Origin: Streptomyces sp. NBC_01296
GTDB lineage: Bacteria; Actinomycetota; Actinomycetes; Streptomycetales; Streptomycetaceae
Length of the DNA: 64,000 bases
Direction of reading: 5' to 3'
Assembly (NCBI RefSeq): GCF_035984415.1
Contig: NZ_CP130720.1
Location: 4,216,001-4,280,000 of the forward strand
Shown here: positions 57,415-64,000 of the stretch, in pieces
How positions within the stretch are numbered: the first letter of the stretch is position 1
How the letters are laid out: each line of letters opens with the position of its first letter
Program-made: the position numbers and the translations under genes
Notes under the pieces: model-generated
Databases searched by the model: none
Seen by the model: the letters and a program-made list of their open reading frames with translations, nothing else
What the model was told of the DNA's origin: nothing

Positions 57415-59274
57415 ATGGCATTGGATGTCATCCGGTCGGCTCCACCCGACACAAGCCCTCAACGCAATCTGCTCAAACGGGGAGCCTTTGTACTGCTCCC
57501 CGCAGCGCTCCTGGCGTCGGCCGCCCTGGTCCCGACCCTCGCCCACGCCGCAGAAGCCCCCGTGTTGCTGGGGACCACCGCCAGTTACGGGGTCCTGGCC
57601 GGTTCGACGGTCACCAACACGAACCCCTCCGTCATCAACGGCGACCTGGGCCTCTATCCGGGCACATCGGTGACCGGCTTCCCGCCCGGCATCGTCAACG
57701 GAGTGACGCGCGTAGCCCCCAACGCCGCCGCCGCTCAGGCGAAGTCCGACCTCGTCGTCGCCTACGACGACGCGGCAGGCCGGGGGCCCGGGACCATTCT
57801 CGCTTCGGACGAGATCGGCGGACTGACGCTGGCACCCGGCGTCTACACGGCCCCGGCGTCCCCGCCGTCCCTGCAACTCACCGGGACGGTCACCCTCGAC
57901 GGCGAGGGCGACCCCAACTCCGTCTTCATCTTCCGGATCCCCTCGACCCTGACCACGGCTTCGTCGAGTTCCGTGGCCTTCATCAACGGAGCAAATGCCT
58001 GCAACGTGTTCTGGCAGGTGGGCAGCTCCGCCACCCTCGGCACGACCACCCAGTTCAAGGGCACCATCCTGGCCATGCAGTCCATCACGCTGAACAACAG
58101 CGCCGTGATCGAAGGCCGCGCCCTGGCGCGTGAGGCCGCGGTCACGATGGACAACAACACCATTACGAGGCCGACCTGCGCCGTTGGTCCTCCCGGTCCG
58201 AGCGGTCCTCCCGGCCCGACCGGCAGCCCCGGCCCGACCGGCAGCCCCGGCCCGACCGGTGCCCCCGGCCCGACCGGTGCCCCCGGCCCGACCGGTGCCC
58301 CCGGCCCGACCGGTGCCCCCGGCCCGACGGGCGCCCCTGGCGCTCCCGGTGCCCCTGGCGCCCCCGGCCCGACCGGCAGCCCTGGCGCCCCCGGCGCCCC
58401 TGGCGCTCCCGGTGCCCCCGGCCCGACCGGCGCCCCCGGCGCTCCCGGTGCCCCCGGTGCCCCCGGTGCCCCCGGCCCGACCGGCAGCCCCGGCGCCCCC
58501 GGCGCTCCCGGCGCTCCCGGATCCCCCGGCGCCCCCGGTGCTCCCGGATCCCCCGGCGCCCCCGGTGCCCCCGGTGCCCCCGGTGCCCCCGGCCCGACCG
58601 GCAGCCCCGGCGCCCCCGGCGCCCCTGGCGCTCCCGGATCCCCCGGCGCCCCCGGTGCCCCCGGCCCGACCGGCAGCCCCGGCGCCCCCGGCGCTCCCGG
58701 ATCCCCCGGCGCCCCCGGCCCGACGGGCAGCCCCGGCGCCCCCGGTGCTCCCGGCCCGACGGGACCCGCAGGACCCGCAGGACCTGTCGGACCCAAGGGA
58801 CCCAAGGGACCCAAGGGGCCTCGCGGTGACAAGGGCGAGAAGGGGCACCACGGCCACGACAAGGACAAGGACAAGGACAAGGACAAGGACAAGGGCGGGA
58901 ACGGCCACCACGACAAGGACAAGGACAAGGGCGAAAACGGCCGCGACGACCACGACAAGGACGAGGACGGCGACCACGACAAGGGCGAGAACGGGAACGG
59001 TCAGGACGACCACGACGAGGGCAAGCCGCCGTGGGCCGACTTCCTGCCGAACGGCCAAGACGCTGATCCCGGCGACGAGGGTCCCCGCCACGCGGCCAAG
59101 AGCGTCAACTTCGCCCACGTGAGCGCCGCCACCGGCCAGCAGCCGGCGGGGGCCGGCTCAAGCAGCGGGACCGGCATCATGGCCGCCTCTGCAGCAGCGC
59201 TGGCATTCGTCGGAGGCTCGGTCCTCTTCACCATGAAGAGAATCCGGCGAGGTACGACAACCCGACAGGACTAG
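57415..59274 (+). CDS. Surface protein with ice-binding-like head and collagen-like stalk
   Basis: This 619-residue exported protein has four parts. A signal region spans residues 20-47 (FVLLPAALLASAALVPTLAHA). A DUF3494 ice-binding-like beta-helix domain spans about 48-257 (TTASYGVLAGSTVTN, then FRIPSTLTT, SVAFINGANACNVFWQVG, FKGTILA). 74 uninterrupted Gly-X-Y triplets occupy residues 258-479. An Asp/Lys/His-rich segment follows, and a C-terminal helix (AASAAALAFVGGSVLFTM) ends in a basic tail. It is probably an adhesin or envelope protein. The start is the ATG after AAAGG. Confidence 0.85.
   Translation: MALDVIRSAPPDTSPQRNLLKRGAFVLLPAALLASAALVPTLAHAAEAPVLLGTTASYGVLAGSTVTNTNPSVINGDLGLYPGTSVTGFPPGIVNGVTRVAPNAAAAQAKSDLVVAYDDAAGRGPGTILASDEIGGLTLAPGVYTAPASPPSLQLTGTVTLDGEGDPNSVFIFRIPSTLTTASSSSVAFINGANACNVFWQVGSSATLGTTTQFKGTILAMQSITLNNSAVIEGRALAREAAVTMDNNTITRPTCAVGPPGPSGPPGPTGSPGPTGSPGPTGAPGPTGAPGPTGAPGPTGAPGPTGAPGAPGAPGAPGPTGSPGAPGAPGAPGAPGPTGAPGAPGAPGAPGAPGPTGSPGAPGAPGAPGSPGAPGAPGSPGAPGAPGAPGAPGPTGSPGAPGAPGAPGSPGAPGAPGPTGSPGAPGAPGSPGAPGPTGSPGAPGAPGPTGPAGPAGPVGPKGPKGPKGPRGDKGEKGHHGHDKDKDKDKDKDKGGNGHHDKDKDKGENGRDDHDKDEDGDHDKGENGNGQDDHDEGKPPWADFLPNGQDADPGDEGPRHAAKSVNFAHVSAATGQQPAGAGSSSGTGIMAASAAALAFVGGSVLFTMKRIRRGTTTRQD
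58186..58851 (+). repeat. Collagen-like Gly-X-Y coding repeat
   Basis: 666 bases encode 74 Gly-X-Y triplets made mostly of GAP, GPT and GSP units, and then GPK and GEK near the end. Long near-identical DNA blocks suggest recent expansion by unequal exchange, so its length probably varies between strains. Confidence 0.9.
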
Positions 59275-59440
59275 CCCATCGCAGACTTGACCGCGTCACG
59301 CCCCTGACCCTTCGGGTCTCGAGCACTCGGCCGGATCGGCCAACGCTCCGCACTCCCGTCACCGACTGCTGCTTACGGGTCGGCGGCAGGGGCTGAAGCT
59401 CGGTCAAGCACGTAGGACGTCCCGTCCGCCGTTCGGCGGC

Positions 59441-59471
59441 TGAGCCCCTGGACACATCGTCCAGGGGCTCA
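59441..59471. terminator. Terminator hairpin
   Basis: A 13-bp perfect stem, TGAGCCCCTGGAC with GTCCAGGGGCTCA and loop ACATC, lies between the convergent surface-protein and XRE genes. Confidence 0.85.
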
Positions 59472-59512
59472 GTGGCGCTCGCGAGTGATCAGTTCCGAGA
59501 TCGGCCCTCACG

Positions 59513-60376
59513 TCATCCCTGGCCGGCGTACGCCTTCATGACTTCGTCGATGAAATGCCGGGTACTGTCCGGGCTCAGCGCCTGAGCCTGCAAGTGCGCA
59601 TACAGATCTCCGTAGAGCCGCACGTCGGAACGTTTCTCCAGATAGAGGTCGCTGGTGAGCCTTTCCAGATACACCACGCTTGCATCGGTGGCGTCGGCGA
59701 ACTCGAGCAGCGAGAACTGTCCTGAGACACCCGGGTGCGCACCCACACCGTGAGGGAGAACCTGCATGGTGATGTGCGGCTGGGCACCGAGGTGGATCAG
59801 ATGGTCCAGCTGCTTGCGCATGACCTCGCGGCTGCCCACGACGCGCCGCAGCGCCGATTCGTCCAGTACGGCCCATAAGCGCAGCGGGTTCCGCGGGGCT
59901 CCCAGCCGGTCCTGGCGCCGCAGCCGCACCTGGAGGTGTGCGGCGGCCTGTTCGGGGGTGACATGAGGGATCGTTCCTGCAATGACCGCCCGGGCATAGG
60001 CGGGGGTCTGCAGCAGGCCGGGGATCACCAGCGGCTCGTAGAGCCGGATCGCGGCCGCCTCGGCCTCCAGACCGATGTAGGCGCCGTGCGGAATGTCGCC
60101 GTAGGAGTTCCACCAGCCCTGCTGACCCGATTCCCTGGCCAGCTGCATCAGATGGTCGACCCGCCGCTGGTCCTGAACTCCGTACAGCGCGCAGAGATCG
60201 CGCACATCGCGCGGCTTGATGAGACGGCGGCCGTTCTCCAGCAGGCTGATCTTGGGCTGGGAGATCAGCAGGCGCTCCGTCACCTGCTGTGTCGTCATAC
60301 CGCTGATCTCCCGGAGCCGACGCAGCTCCGACCCCAGTCGGCGCCTGCTGACGGTGGGATTGACAGTGGCGCTCAC
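59513..60376 (-). CDS. XRE-family regulator with DUF5753 domain, orphan
   Basis: This 287-residue protein has an N-terminal helix-turn-helix (LRRLREISGMTTQQVTERLLISQPKI) and a DUF5753 C-terminal domain (GLLQTPAYARAVIAG, ALRRVVGSREVM, LPHGVGAHPGVSGQFSLLEF). It is a paralogue type of the 12830 regulator. Unlike that gene it has no DUF397 partner directly beside it. The start is a GTG. Confidence 0.9.
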   Translation of the reverse strand: MSATVNPTVSRRRLGSELRRLREISGMTTQQVTERLLISQPKISLLENGRRLIKPRDVRDLCALYGVQDQRRVDHLMQLARESGQQGWWNSYGDIPHGAYIGLEAEAAAIRLYEPLVIPGLLQTPAYARAVIAGTIPHVTPEQAAAHLQVRLRRQDRLGAPRNPLRLWAVLDESALRRVVGSREVMRKQLDHLIHLGAQPHITMQVLPHGVGAHPGVSGQFSLLEFADATDASVVYLERLTSDLYLEKRSDVRLYGDLYAHLQAQALSPDSTRHFIDEVMKAYAGQG

Positions 60377-60698
60377 AGGACGCGCACCTCCGCTCGAAAA
60401 CTTTGCACAGGCGAGCAGATTGCCACGACCGGGCCCGCCGGCTCCGCTTTAGCTACGTGTCGCGCACGACGATTGGCGCCGGGCGAATGGCGGTCTCGGT
60501 TCGCATTTATTATCACCCGACTGGCCATATTTTTTGGTCCGAATAACTAGAACCCAAATATCTTTATGCTGCTTTTCATCGACGCGAATGACAGATCGCG
60601 CTTTGCGCAATATGCCAGCCAGGAGAGATCGCCCCCAGACCCGCCTCCGGGCAGTCGGCCCCTCGGGCGAAAAGCCCCTCATGCCGGAGGTGCGCTAC
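60377..60698. other. Intergenic region
   Basis: No gene was recognised. It is partly A/T-rich near 60530-60560, which may hold the promoter of the XRE gene or of the repeat transcript. Confidence 0.5.
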
Positions 60699-60788
60699 GG
60701 GCATACCATGACAAATGGGTCATTGCACTCTCATGTGCGGCGACCCGGAAGGGCGGCCCCGGCGTGTGAATGTGCCGGGGTCGTTGTG
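60699..60788 (+). repeat. 90-bp repeat with conserved hairpin, copy 1
   Basis: This copy is nearly identical to 63421-63509. It contains the small inverted repeat GCAC/GTGC and a 10-bp stem (60754-60783) with loop GTGTGAATGT. One G-C pair of copy 2 is a G-T pair here, so pairing is maintained. Confidence 0.7.
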
Positions 60789-60834
60789 GCGCCGTCGCTC
60801 GTAGGTCCGGACCGACAGCGAATACCCGCGGCGT

Positions 60835-61031
60835 GGGGTGTCGCACCCCCCCTGTCTTCCTCCTCGCCGGTGCGAACGACCCCGCGCTGGGGCCCGAGGC
60901 CATGCGGGCCCACCTGGATGCAGTGGTACCCGAATGCCGAGCTCGAGGTGCTCCCGGACACAGGGCACTACGCGCCGGAAGAGTCCCCCGAGGCCGTCGC
61001 CGCGGCCGTCGAGTGGTACCTCGGCCGCTGA
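60835..61031 (+). pseudogene. Alpha/beta hydrolase C-terminal fragment, frameshifted
   Basis: PPVFLLAGANDPALGPEAM in one frame continues as NAELEVLPDTGHYAPEESPE and AVAAAVEWYLGR in another, with the switch near 60925. This is the acid/His end of an alpha/beta hydrolase with no nucleophile region. Confidence 0.7.
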
Positions 61032-61041
61032 GGCTTCGGGA

Positions 61042-61545
61042 TCAGGCCGCCGGGTCGGCGGAGCCGCCGTCCGTGGGTTCGGGTGTGGTGGCGATGAGGA
61101 TCTGAGCGGCCTGGGTGATGTTGTCGGCGCGGACGGCACGGGCCATTGCTTCGCGGGCGGCGTCGGCGGTGGTGTCCGGGGGAACCACCAGCAGGGCGAA
61201 GTGGTCGTTGTGGCCGCGGGTGATGAGGACGGTGTCGTCGCCGACCGGGTCGGAGTCGAGGTGCACGACCTGGCCGTCGATGACCAGGCGGGCCGGGAGG
61301 CCGTTCCAGGCGGACGCGTCCACGCCCACCCGGGTGATCGGCCCGAGATGCCCCGACAACACGCTGATCAGCGCCGGCAGCTCGGTCTCGATGTCCCGGG
61401 TGCGCGGCCACCACGCACCGTCCAGAAGCCCCTCCCGGGACCGCGTGGTCTCCAGCCGCAGCAAGGCGGTACCCGGTTTGACCGCCTGGTGGATCTCATC
61501 CGGCAGGAGCAGCGGGGACGGGTGGGGGATGTCGGAGTCAGCCAT
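61042..61545 (-). CDS. DUF5994 protein
   Basis: This 167-residue protein matches DUF5994: REGLLDGAWWPRTRDIETEL, VGVDASAWNGLP, and LLVVPPDTTADAAREAMARA near the end. The function is unknown; members are small single-domain proteins of actinobacteria. The start is the ATG of MADSDIPHP. It is divergent from a second DUF5994 gene. Confidence 0.88.
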   Translation of the reverse strand: MADSDIPHPSPLLLPDEIHQAVKPGTALLRLETTRSREGLLDGAWWPRTRDIETELPALISVLSGHLGPITRVGVDASAWNGLPARLVIDGQVVHLDSDPVGDDTVLITRGHNDHFALLVVPPDTTADAAREAMARAVRADNITQAAQILIATTPEPTDGGSADPAA

Positions 61546-61827
61546 GTGGGTTCGCCCGTCTACGGGTGCGGCCGTACTGCGCCGCAGGTCGGCACCGGTG
61601 CCGGTGCCGGTCGGGCGACGTGCGGCCTGTCGTCCTTTCACGGTACTCCCGCCGCCCGCTCCACCGCCCGCCGGAAAATACCTGGTCAGACCGGCCGTAG
61701 CCCGCCGAACAGGCGTACAGTTAAAGCACCGGGAGTACTTCGCACACCGGCTTTCATGCGGGTGTCGTTTCCGGCGATCGCCTAAAAACCGGGCTGCCGA
61801 CGGGCAGTCCGGGGGCAGGTCCGCATC

Positions 61828-62406
61828 ATGACCACGACCCTCGACCGGACCGCGTCCCGCGACCTCGCCGCAGAGCTCCCGGCACGCTTGTCCCTCACCC
61901 CGAAGACCACGCTCGCCGGCCTGCTGGACGGGGCCTGGTGGCCCCACTCCCGCGACCTCGAAGCCGAGCTTCCGCCGCTCGCCGCCGCCCTGGAGGAACC
62001 CTGGGGCCGCGTCACCCGCGTCACCGTGAACCCCACCCGCTGGCCCGTCGTCCCGCACACGGTTGCCGTGGACGGGCGCACGCTGCACGTGGGCTGGTTC
62101 ACCGAACAGGACCCCGACAAACTGATCCTGCTCTCCTACACCGTCGGCCGCTGGGACCTCCTCGTCATCCCGCCCGAAACCGCACCCGCCGCCGCGGCCC
62201 GCCTGATGGCCGCCGCCGCGATCCCGGGCAGCGCCCTCACCGCCGCAGTCCTGATGGCCAACGAAACCGTCATCGGGCGCGGCATCCGCGACGCCCGCAC
62301 TCGCCGGGAAGCCACCTGGGAGGGCGAGGGCGGGGCCTGCATGTCGCCCTTCGGGGAGCCGATGGGACGAAGCGCCCTCCCGCTGCCCGCGAACGGCTGG
62401 AGGTGA
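61828..62406 (+). CDS. DUF5994 protein
   Basis: This 192-residue DUF5994 paralogue has GLLDGAWWPHSRDLEAELPP, RVTRVTVNPTRWPVV, and VIPPETAPAAAARLMAAAA. It carries an extra C-terminal stretch of about 30 residues not seen in its neighbour. It heads a run of small same-strand genes with short spacing that extends to 63295. The function is unknown. Confidence 0.88.
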   Translation: MTTTLDRTASRDLAAELPARLSLTPKTTLAGLLDGAWWPHSRDLEAELPPLAAALEEPWGRVTRVTVNPTRWPVVPHTVAVDGRTLHVGWFTEQDPDKLILLSYTVGRWDLLVIPPETAPAAAARLMAAAAIPGSALTAAVLMANETVIGRGIRDARTRREATWEGEGGACMSPFGEPMGRSALPLPANGWR

Positions 62407-62411
62407 GGTCC

Positions 62412-62600
62412 GTGGAGACCATCGTCCTCATCGCGGTGACCATCCTCGCGATCGCCATCGGAATGCGCTGGATCCACCTGCTCAACGCCCAGCACGACGC
62501 GCGGATCGAGGCCTACCGCTTCAGCGACCCCCTGCCGAGACCTCCCGGCCTGCCGGACGACACCGGTCGTCGAGCCCACCGCACGGATGCCGACCGGTGA
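62412..62600 (+). CDS. Small membrane protein
   Basis: This 62-residue protein has one N-terminal transmembrane helix (IVLIAVTILAIAIGMRWI) and a polar tail. GGAGGTGAGG lies about 5 bases before the GTG. It starts 5 bases after the DUF5994 stop, so the two are co-transcribed. Confidence 0.7.
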   Translation: METIVLIAVTILAIAIGMRWIHLLNAQHDARIEAYRFSDPLPRPPGLPDDTGRRAHRTDADR

Positions 62601-62695
62601 GGAACAGACCTTCCTCCGACCGGGGGCAGCGGTCGGGGCGCCACGGCGCCCCGATCCGCCGACTTCTCGCCCACTCAGAAAGGGAACACGCCTAC

Positions 62696-62962
62696 GTGAA
62701 GTACATCGAGACCCAGACACTGCCATCGCTCGGGCATGCCGAGGTACGGATCATCGCGCACACGCCCGAAGCCGCCCGAGCAGTCGCGGAAGCCCTTCGC
62801 GGCTGCTTCGCCGCGCCGGAGCAGCGCAGCTATCCCGGCCTCGACGGCGACACCCGCCTCCACCTCACCGTGGACACTGCAACACCTGCCGGCCCCGCCC
62901 GCTCCTGGCTGGCCACCAGCAGGACCCCCGTCGGCACCGGCGCCCACTCCGACGAGACCTGA
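62696..62962 (+). CDS. Hypothetical small protein
   Basis: This 88-residue protein has HAEVRIIAHTPEAARAVAEALR, a beta-alpha unit, and then RLHLTVDTATPAG. It looks like a small single-domain binding protein. AAAGGGAA lies about 10 bases before the GTG, which is preferred over a GTG at 62597 that overlaps the previous stop. The family was not identified. Confidence 0.6.
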   Translation: MKYIETQTLPSLGHAEVRIIAHTPEAARAVAEALRGCFAAPEQRSYPGLDGDTRLHLTVDTATPAGPARSWLATSRTPVGTGAHSDET

Positions 62963-63022
62963 GAACCCCGACGAGCCCCAACGGGCCCCGGAGCCCACCC
63001 CCGCACACGAAAGGACGCGGTC

Positions 63023-63295
63023 ATGGCCACACTGCGGGATCGCAAGACCTACCGCGAACAGGTGCTCCGGGTCCTGTACGAAGCCGTCGAAGGCAACCGG
63101 CTCCTCGGCATCACCGGAGCACAGCTGCGGCGCGACCTCCACGTACCGGAACAGGACCTGGCCGCCGCCTGCACCTACCTCGCGGGCGAAGGCCTGATCA
63201 CCGTCGACTGGGAACCGGGCAACACCCCCGCGATGGCCACCCTCACCCACGCGGGAATCCGGCGCATGGAGGCCGAGGAGGAAGAGCACGGCTGA
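63023..63295 (+). CDS. Winged-helix-like small protein
   Basis: This 90-residue protein has VLRVLYEAVEGNRLLGITGA, LRRDLHVPEQDLAAACTYLAGEGL and then a beta wing ending in THAGIRRME. The pattern is that of a small winged-helix DNA-binding protein (compare PadR/MarR minimal domains). GAAAGGACG precedes the ATG. It is the last gene of the DUF5994-led run. Confidence 0.7.
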   Translation: MATLRDRKTYREQVLRVLYEAVEGNRLLGITGAQLRRDLHVPEQDLAAACTYLAGEGLITVDWEPGNTPAMATLTHAGIRRMEAEEEEHG

Positions 63296-63420
63296 AATCC
63301 CCTCGCACACGCGAAGAGGGCCTGGCGCCCCCGTCGCTACGGGCGCGCTACTGCCAGGATTCTCACGGCGATAGGTGGCCTGTACCGCCGCAAAACATCA
63401 CTGGTACCGGAGAAGCGCCA

Positions 63421-63509
63421 GGGCATACCATGATGAATGGGTCGGTGCACTCTCACGTGCAGCGCCCGGAAGGGCGGCCCCGGCGTGTGAATGTGCCGGG
63501 GCCGTTGTG
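63421..63509 (+). repeat. 90-bp repeat with conserved hairpin, copy 2
   Basis: It matches 60699-60788 with about ten changes and one 1-base gap. It contains a perfect 10-bp stem (63475-63504) with the identical loop GTGTGAATGT. It ends 30 bases before the PRC-barrel start, so it lies in that gene's leader. Confidence 0.75.
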
Positions 63510-63539
63510 TCACCCTCATCGCGCCGCAGGGAGCGGGGC

Positions 63540-63896
63540 ATGATCCATTCAGCCGATATCCGCGAGTGGCGCGACTGCGACGTCGTCGACCCAAAAGGAC
63601 ACAGGATCGGCTCGCTGGAAGCGATCTACGTGCACACCGCTACCGACGAACCGGCCATGGCCACCGTCCTCACCGGCTTGCCCACCCGCCGGCGCCTGGT
63701 CTTCGTTCCTCTCGACGAGGCGATCGTGGGACCCGGCTACGTCAAGGTCGCGCACGCCAAGGCAGTCGTGAAGAAGGCCCCGGCCATCGGCACTGATGAC
63801 ATCCTGCCCGCCGAGCAGGAAGAAGCGATCTTCAAGCACTACGAGATGGCTTACCAGCCCGGCGCCCACGGCGAACGGAAGCTCGCGCGCCGCTGA
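63540..63896 (+). CDS. PRC-barrel domain protein
   Basis: This 118-residue protein has a PRC-barrel: DCDVVDPKGHRIGSLEAIYV, then RLVFVPLDEAIVGPGYVKV, followed by a short helical tail. PRC-barrel proteins of this type are often in general-stress gene sets. GGGAGCGG lies 5 bases before the ATG. The conserved hairpin repeat occupies the leader. Confidence 0.88.
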   Translation: MIHSADIREWRDCDVVDPKGHRIGSLEAIYVHTATDEPAMATVLTGLPTRRRLVFVPLDEAIVGPGYVKVAHAKAVVKKAPAIGTDDILPAEQEEAIFKHYEMAYQPGAHGERKLARR

Positions 63897-63931
63897 CCGC
63901 CCCGAGCCCCGTGCCAGAGGAGGTGTCCGCA

Positions 63932-64000
63932 ATGGCGATCTTCCTGTTCCTGCTTCTCGTGGCCGTCATCCTGGGACTCATCGGCGCGGTGGTGGAGGGC
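63932..64000 (+). CDS. Small hydrophobic membrane protein, cut by the window end
   Basis: 23 codons are visible: an ATG followed by a hydrophobic run (IFLFLLLVAVILGLIGAVV). GAGGAGG lies 9 bases upstream. It is likely one of the short hydrophobic stress-associated proteins that follow PRC-barrel genes. The end is outside the window. Confidence 0.65.
   Translation, partial: MAIFLFLLLVAVILGLIGAVVEG

Noticed and set aside
58186..58851. Regular short repeats considered as a CRISPR array
   Set aside because: They are in-frame Gly-X-Y codons without constant spacers. No CRISPR array or cas gene is seen anywhere in the window.
57208..59118. A 636-codon open frame antisense to the collagen-like gene, rich in Gly-Ala repeats
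   Set aside because: It is the mirror of the Gly-X-Y coding repeat, with no ribosome site and no family features. GC-rich repeats keep several frames open.

Overview
The window is very GC-rich with strongly GC-biased third codon positions. It carries marker families of filamentous actinomycetes: an HspR/HAIR-controlled dnaK-grpE-dnaJ-hspR operon, XRE regulators with a DUF397 partner, DUF3151, DUF2617 and DUF5994 proteins, and LuxR and TetR regulators. The organism is almost certainly a Streptomyces or close relative. From about 1 to 46.9 kb it reads as conserved core chromosome. The segment from purA through the kyn genes, fba, pyrE, clpB, the dnaK operon and dcd follows an order I recall from Streptomyces coelicolor. 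From the tRNA-Gly at 46.9 kb onward it becomes accessory.

0-14 kb: the tail of a LuxR response regulator, a cytochrome P450, a divergent ABC exporter with its MarR/GbsR-type regulator, a DAG-kinase-like protein divergent from purA, secreted proteins, two TetR regulators each with recognisable operator palindromes (one next to a WrbA flavoprotein, one next to an SRPBCC-like protein), and an XRE-DUF397 pair.

14-26 kb: a tryptophan-to-anthranilate kynurenine operon (dioxygenase, kynureninase, probable formamidase), DUF3151, a transposase-derived gene that appears to have lost its catalytic aspartate, fructose-bisphosphate aldolase, orotate phosphoribosyltransferase, an aldose epimerase-like protein, an SRPBCC membrane-anchored protein, a membrane-fused aminopropyltransferase and DUF2617.

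26-46 kb: a Cys/Ser-rich mini membrane protein, an aminotransferase, a PIG-V-like mannosyltransferase, a YbjN protein, clpB, a PPOX protein, a small locus (repeat-bearing secreted peptide, Rieske-like protein without cluster ligands, divergent LuxR regulator), the dnaK operon, a short sugar transferase, a heterodisulfide-reductase-like Fe-S protein with a long Ala/Glu tail, surface proteins, a phosphoribosyltransferase and dcd.

46.9-56.8 kb: tRNA-Gly(CCC) followed by three further copies of its 3' end plus terminator. This is the signature of tandem integration at a tRNA. Between the copies lie gene debris (integrase-, IS630-, amine oxidase- and ECF41-like fragments), a cupin, a small two-gene cassette and a glycerol utilisation block (dhaK divergent from glpF-glpK-glpD). 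No intact integrase remains.

57-64 kb: a surface protein with an ice-binding-like head, a 74-triplet collagen-like stalk and a C-terminal anchor; an orphan XRE regulator; then small stress-type genes (two DUF5994 proteins, small membrane and winged-helix-like proteins, a PRC-barrel protein). These are bracketed by two copies of a 90-bp repeat that forms a conserved hairpin.
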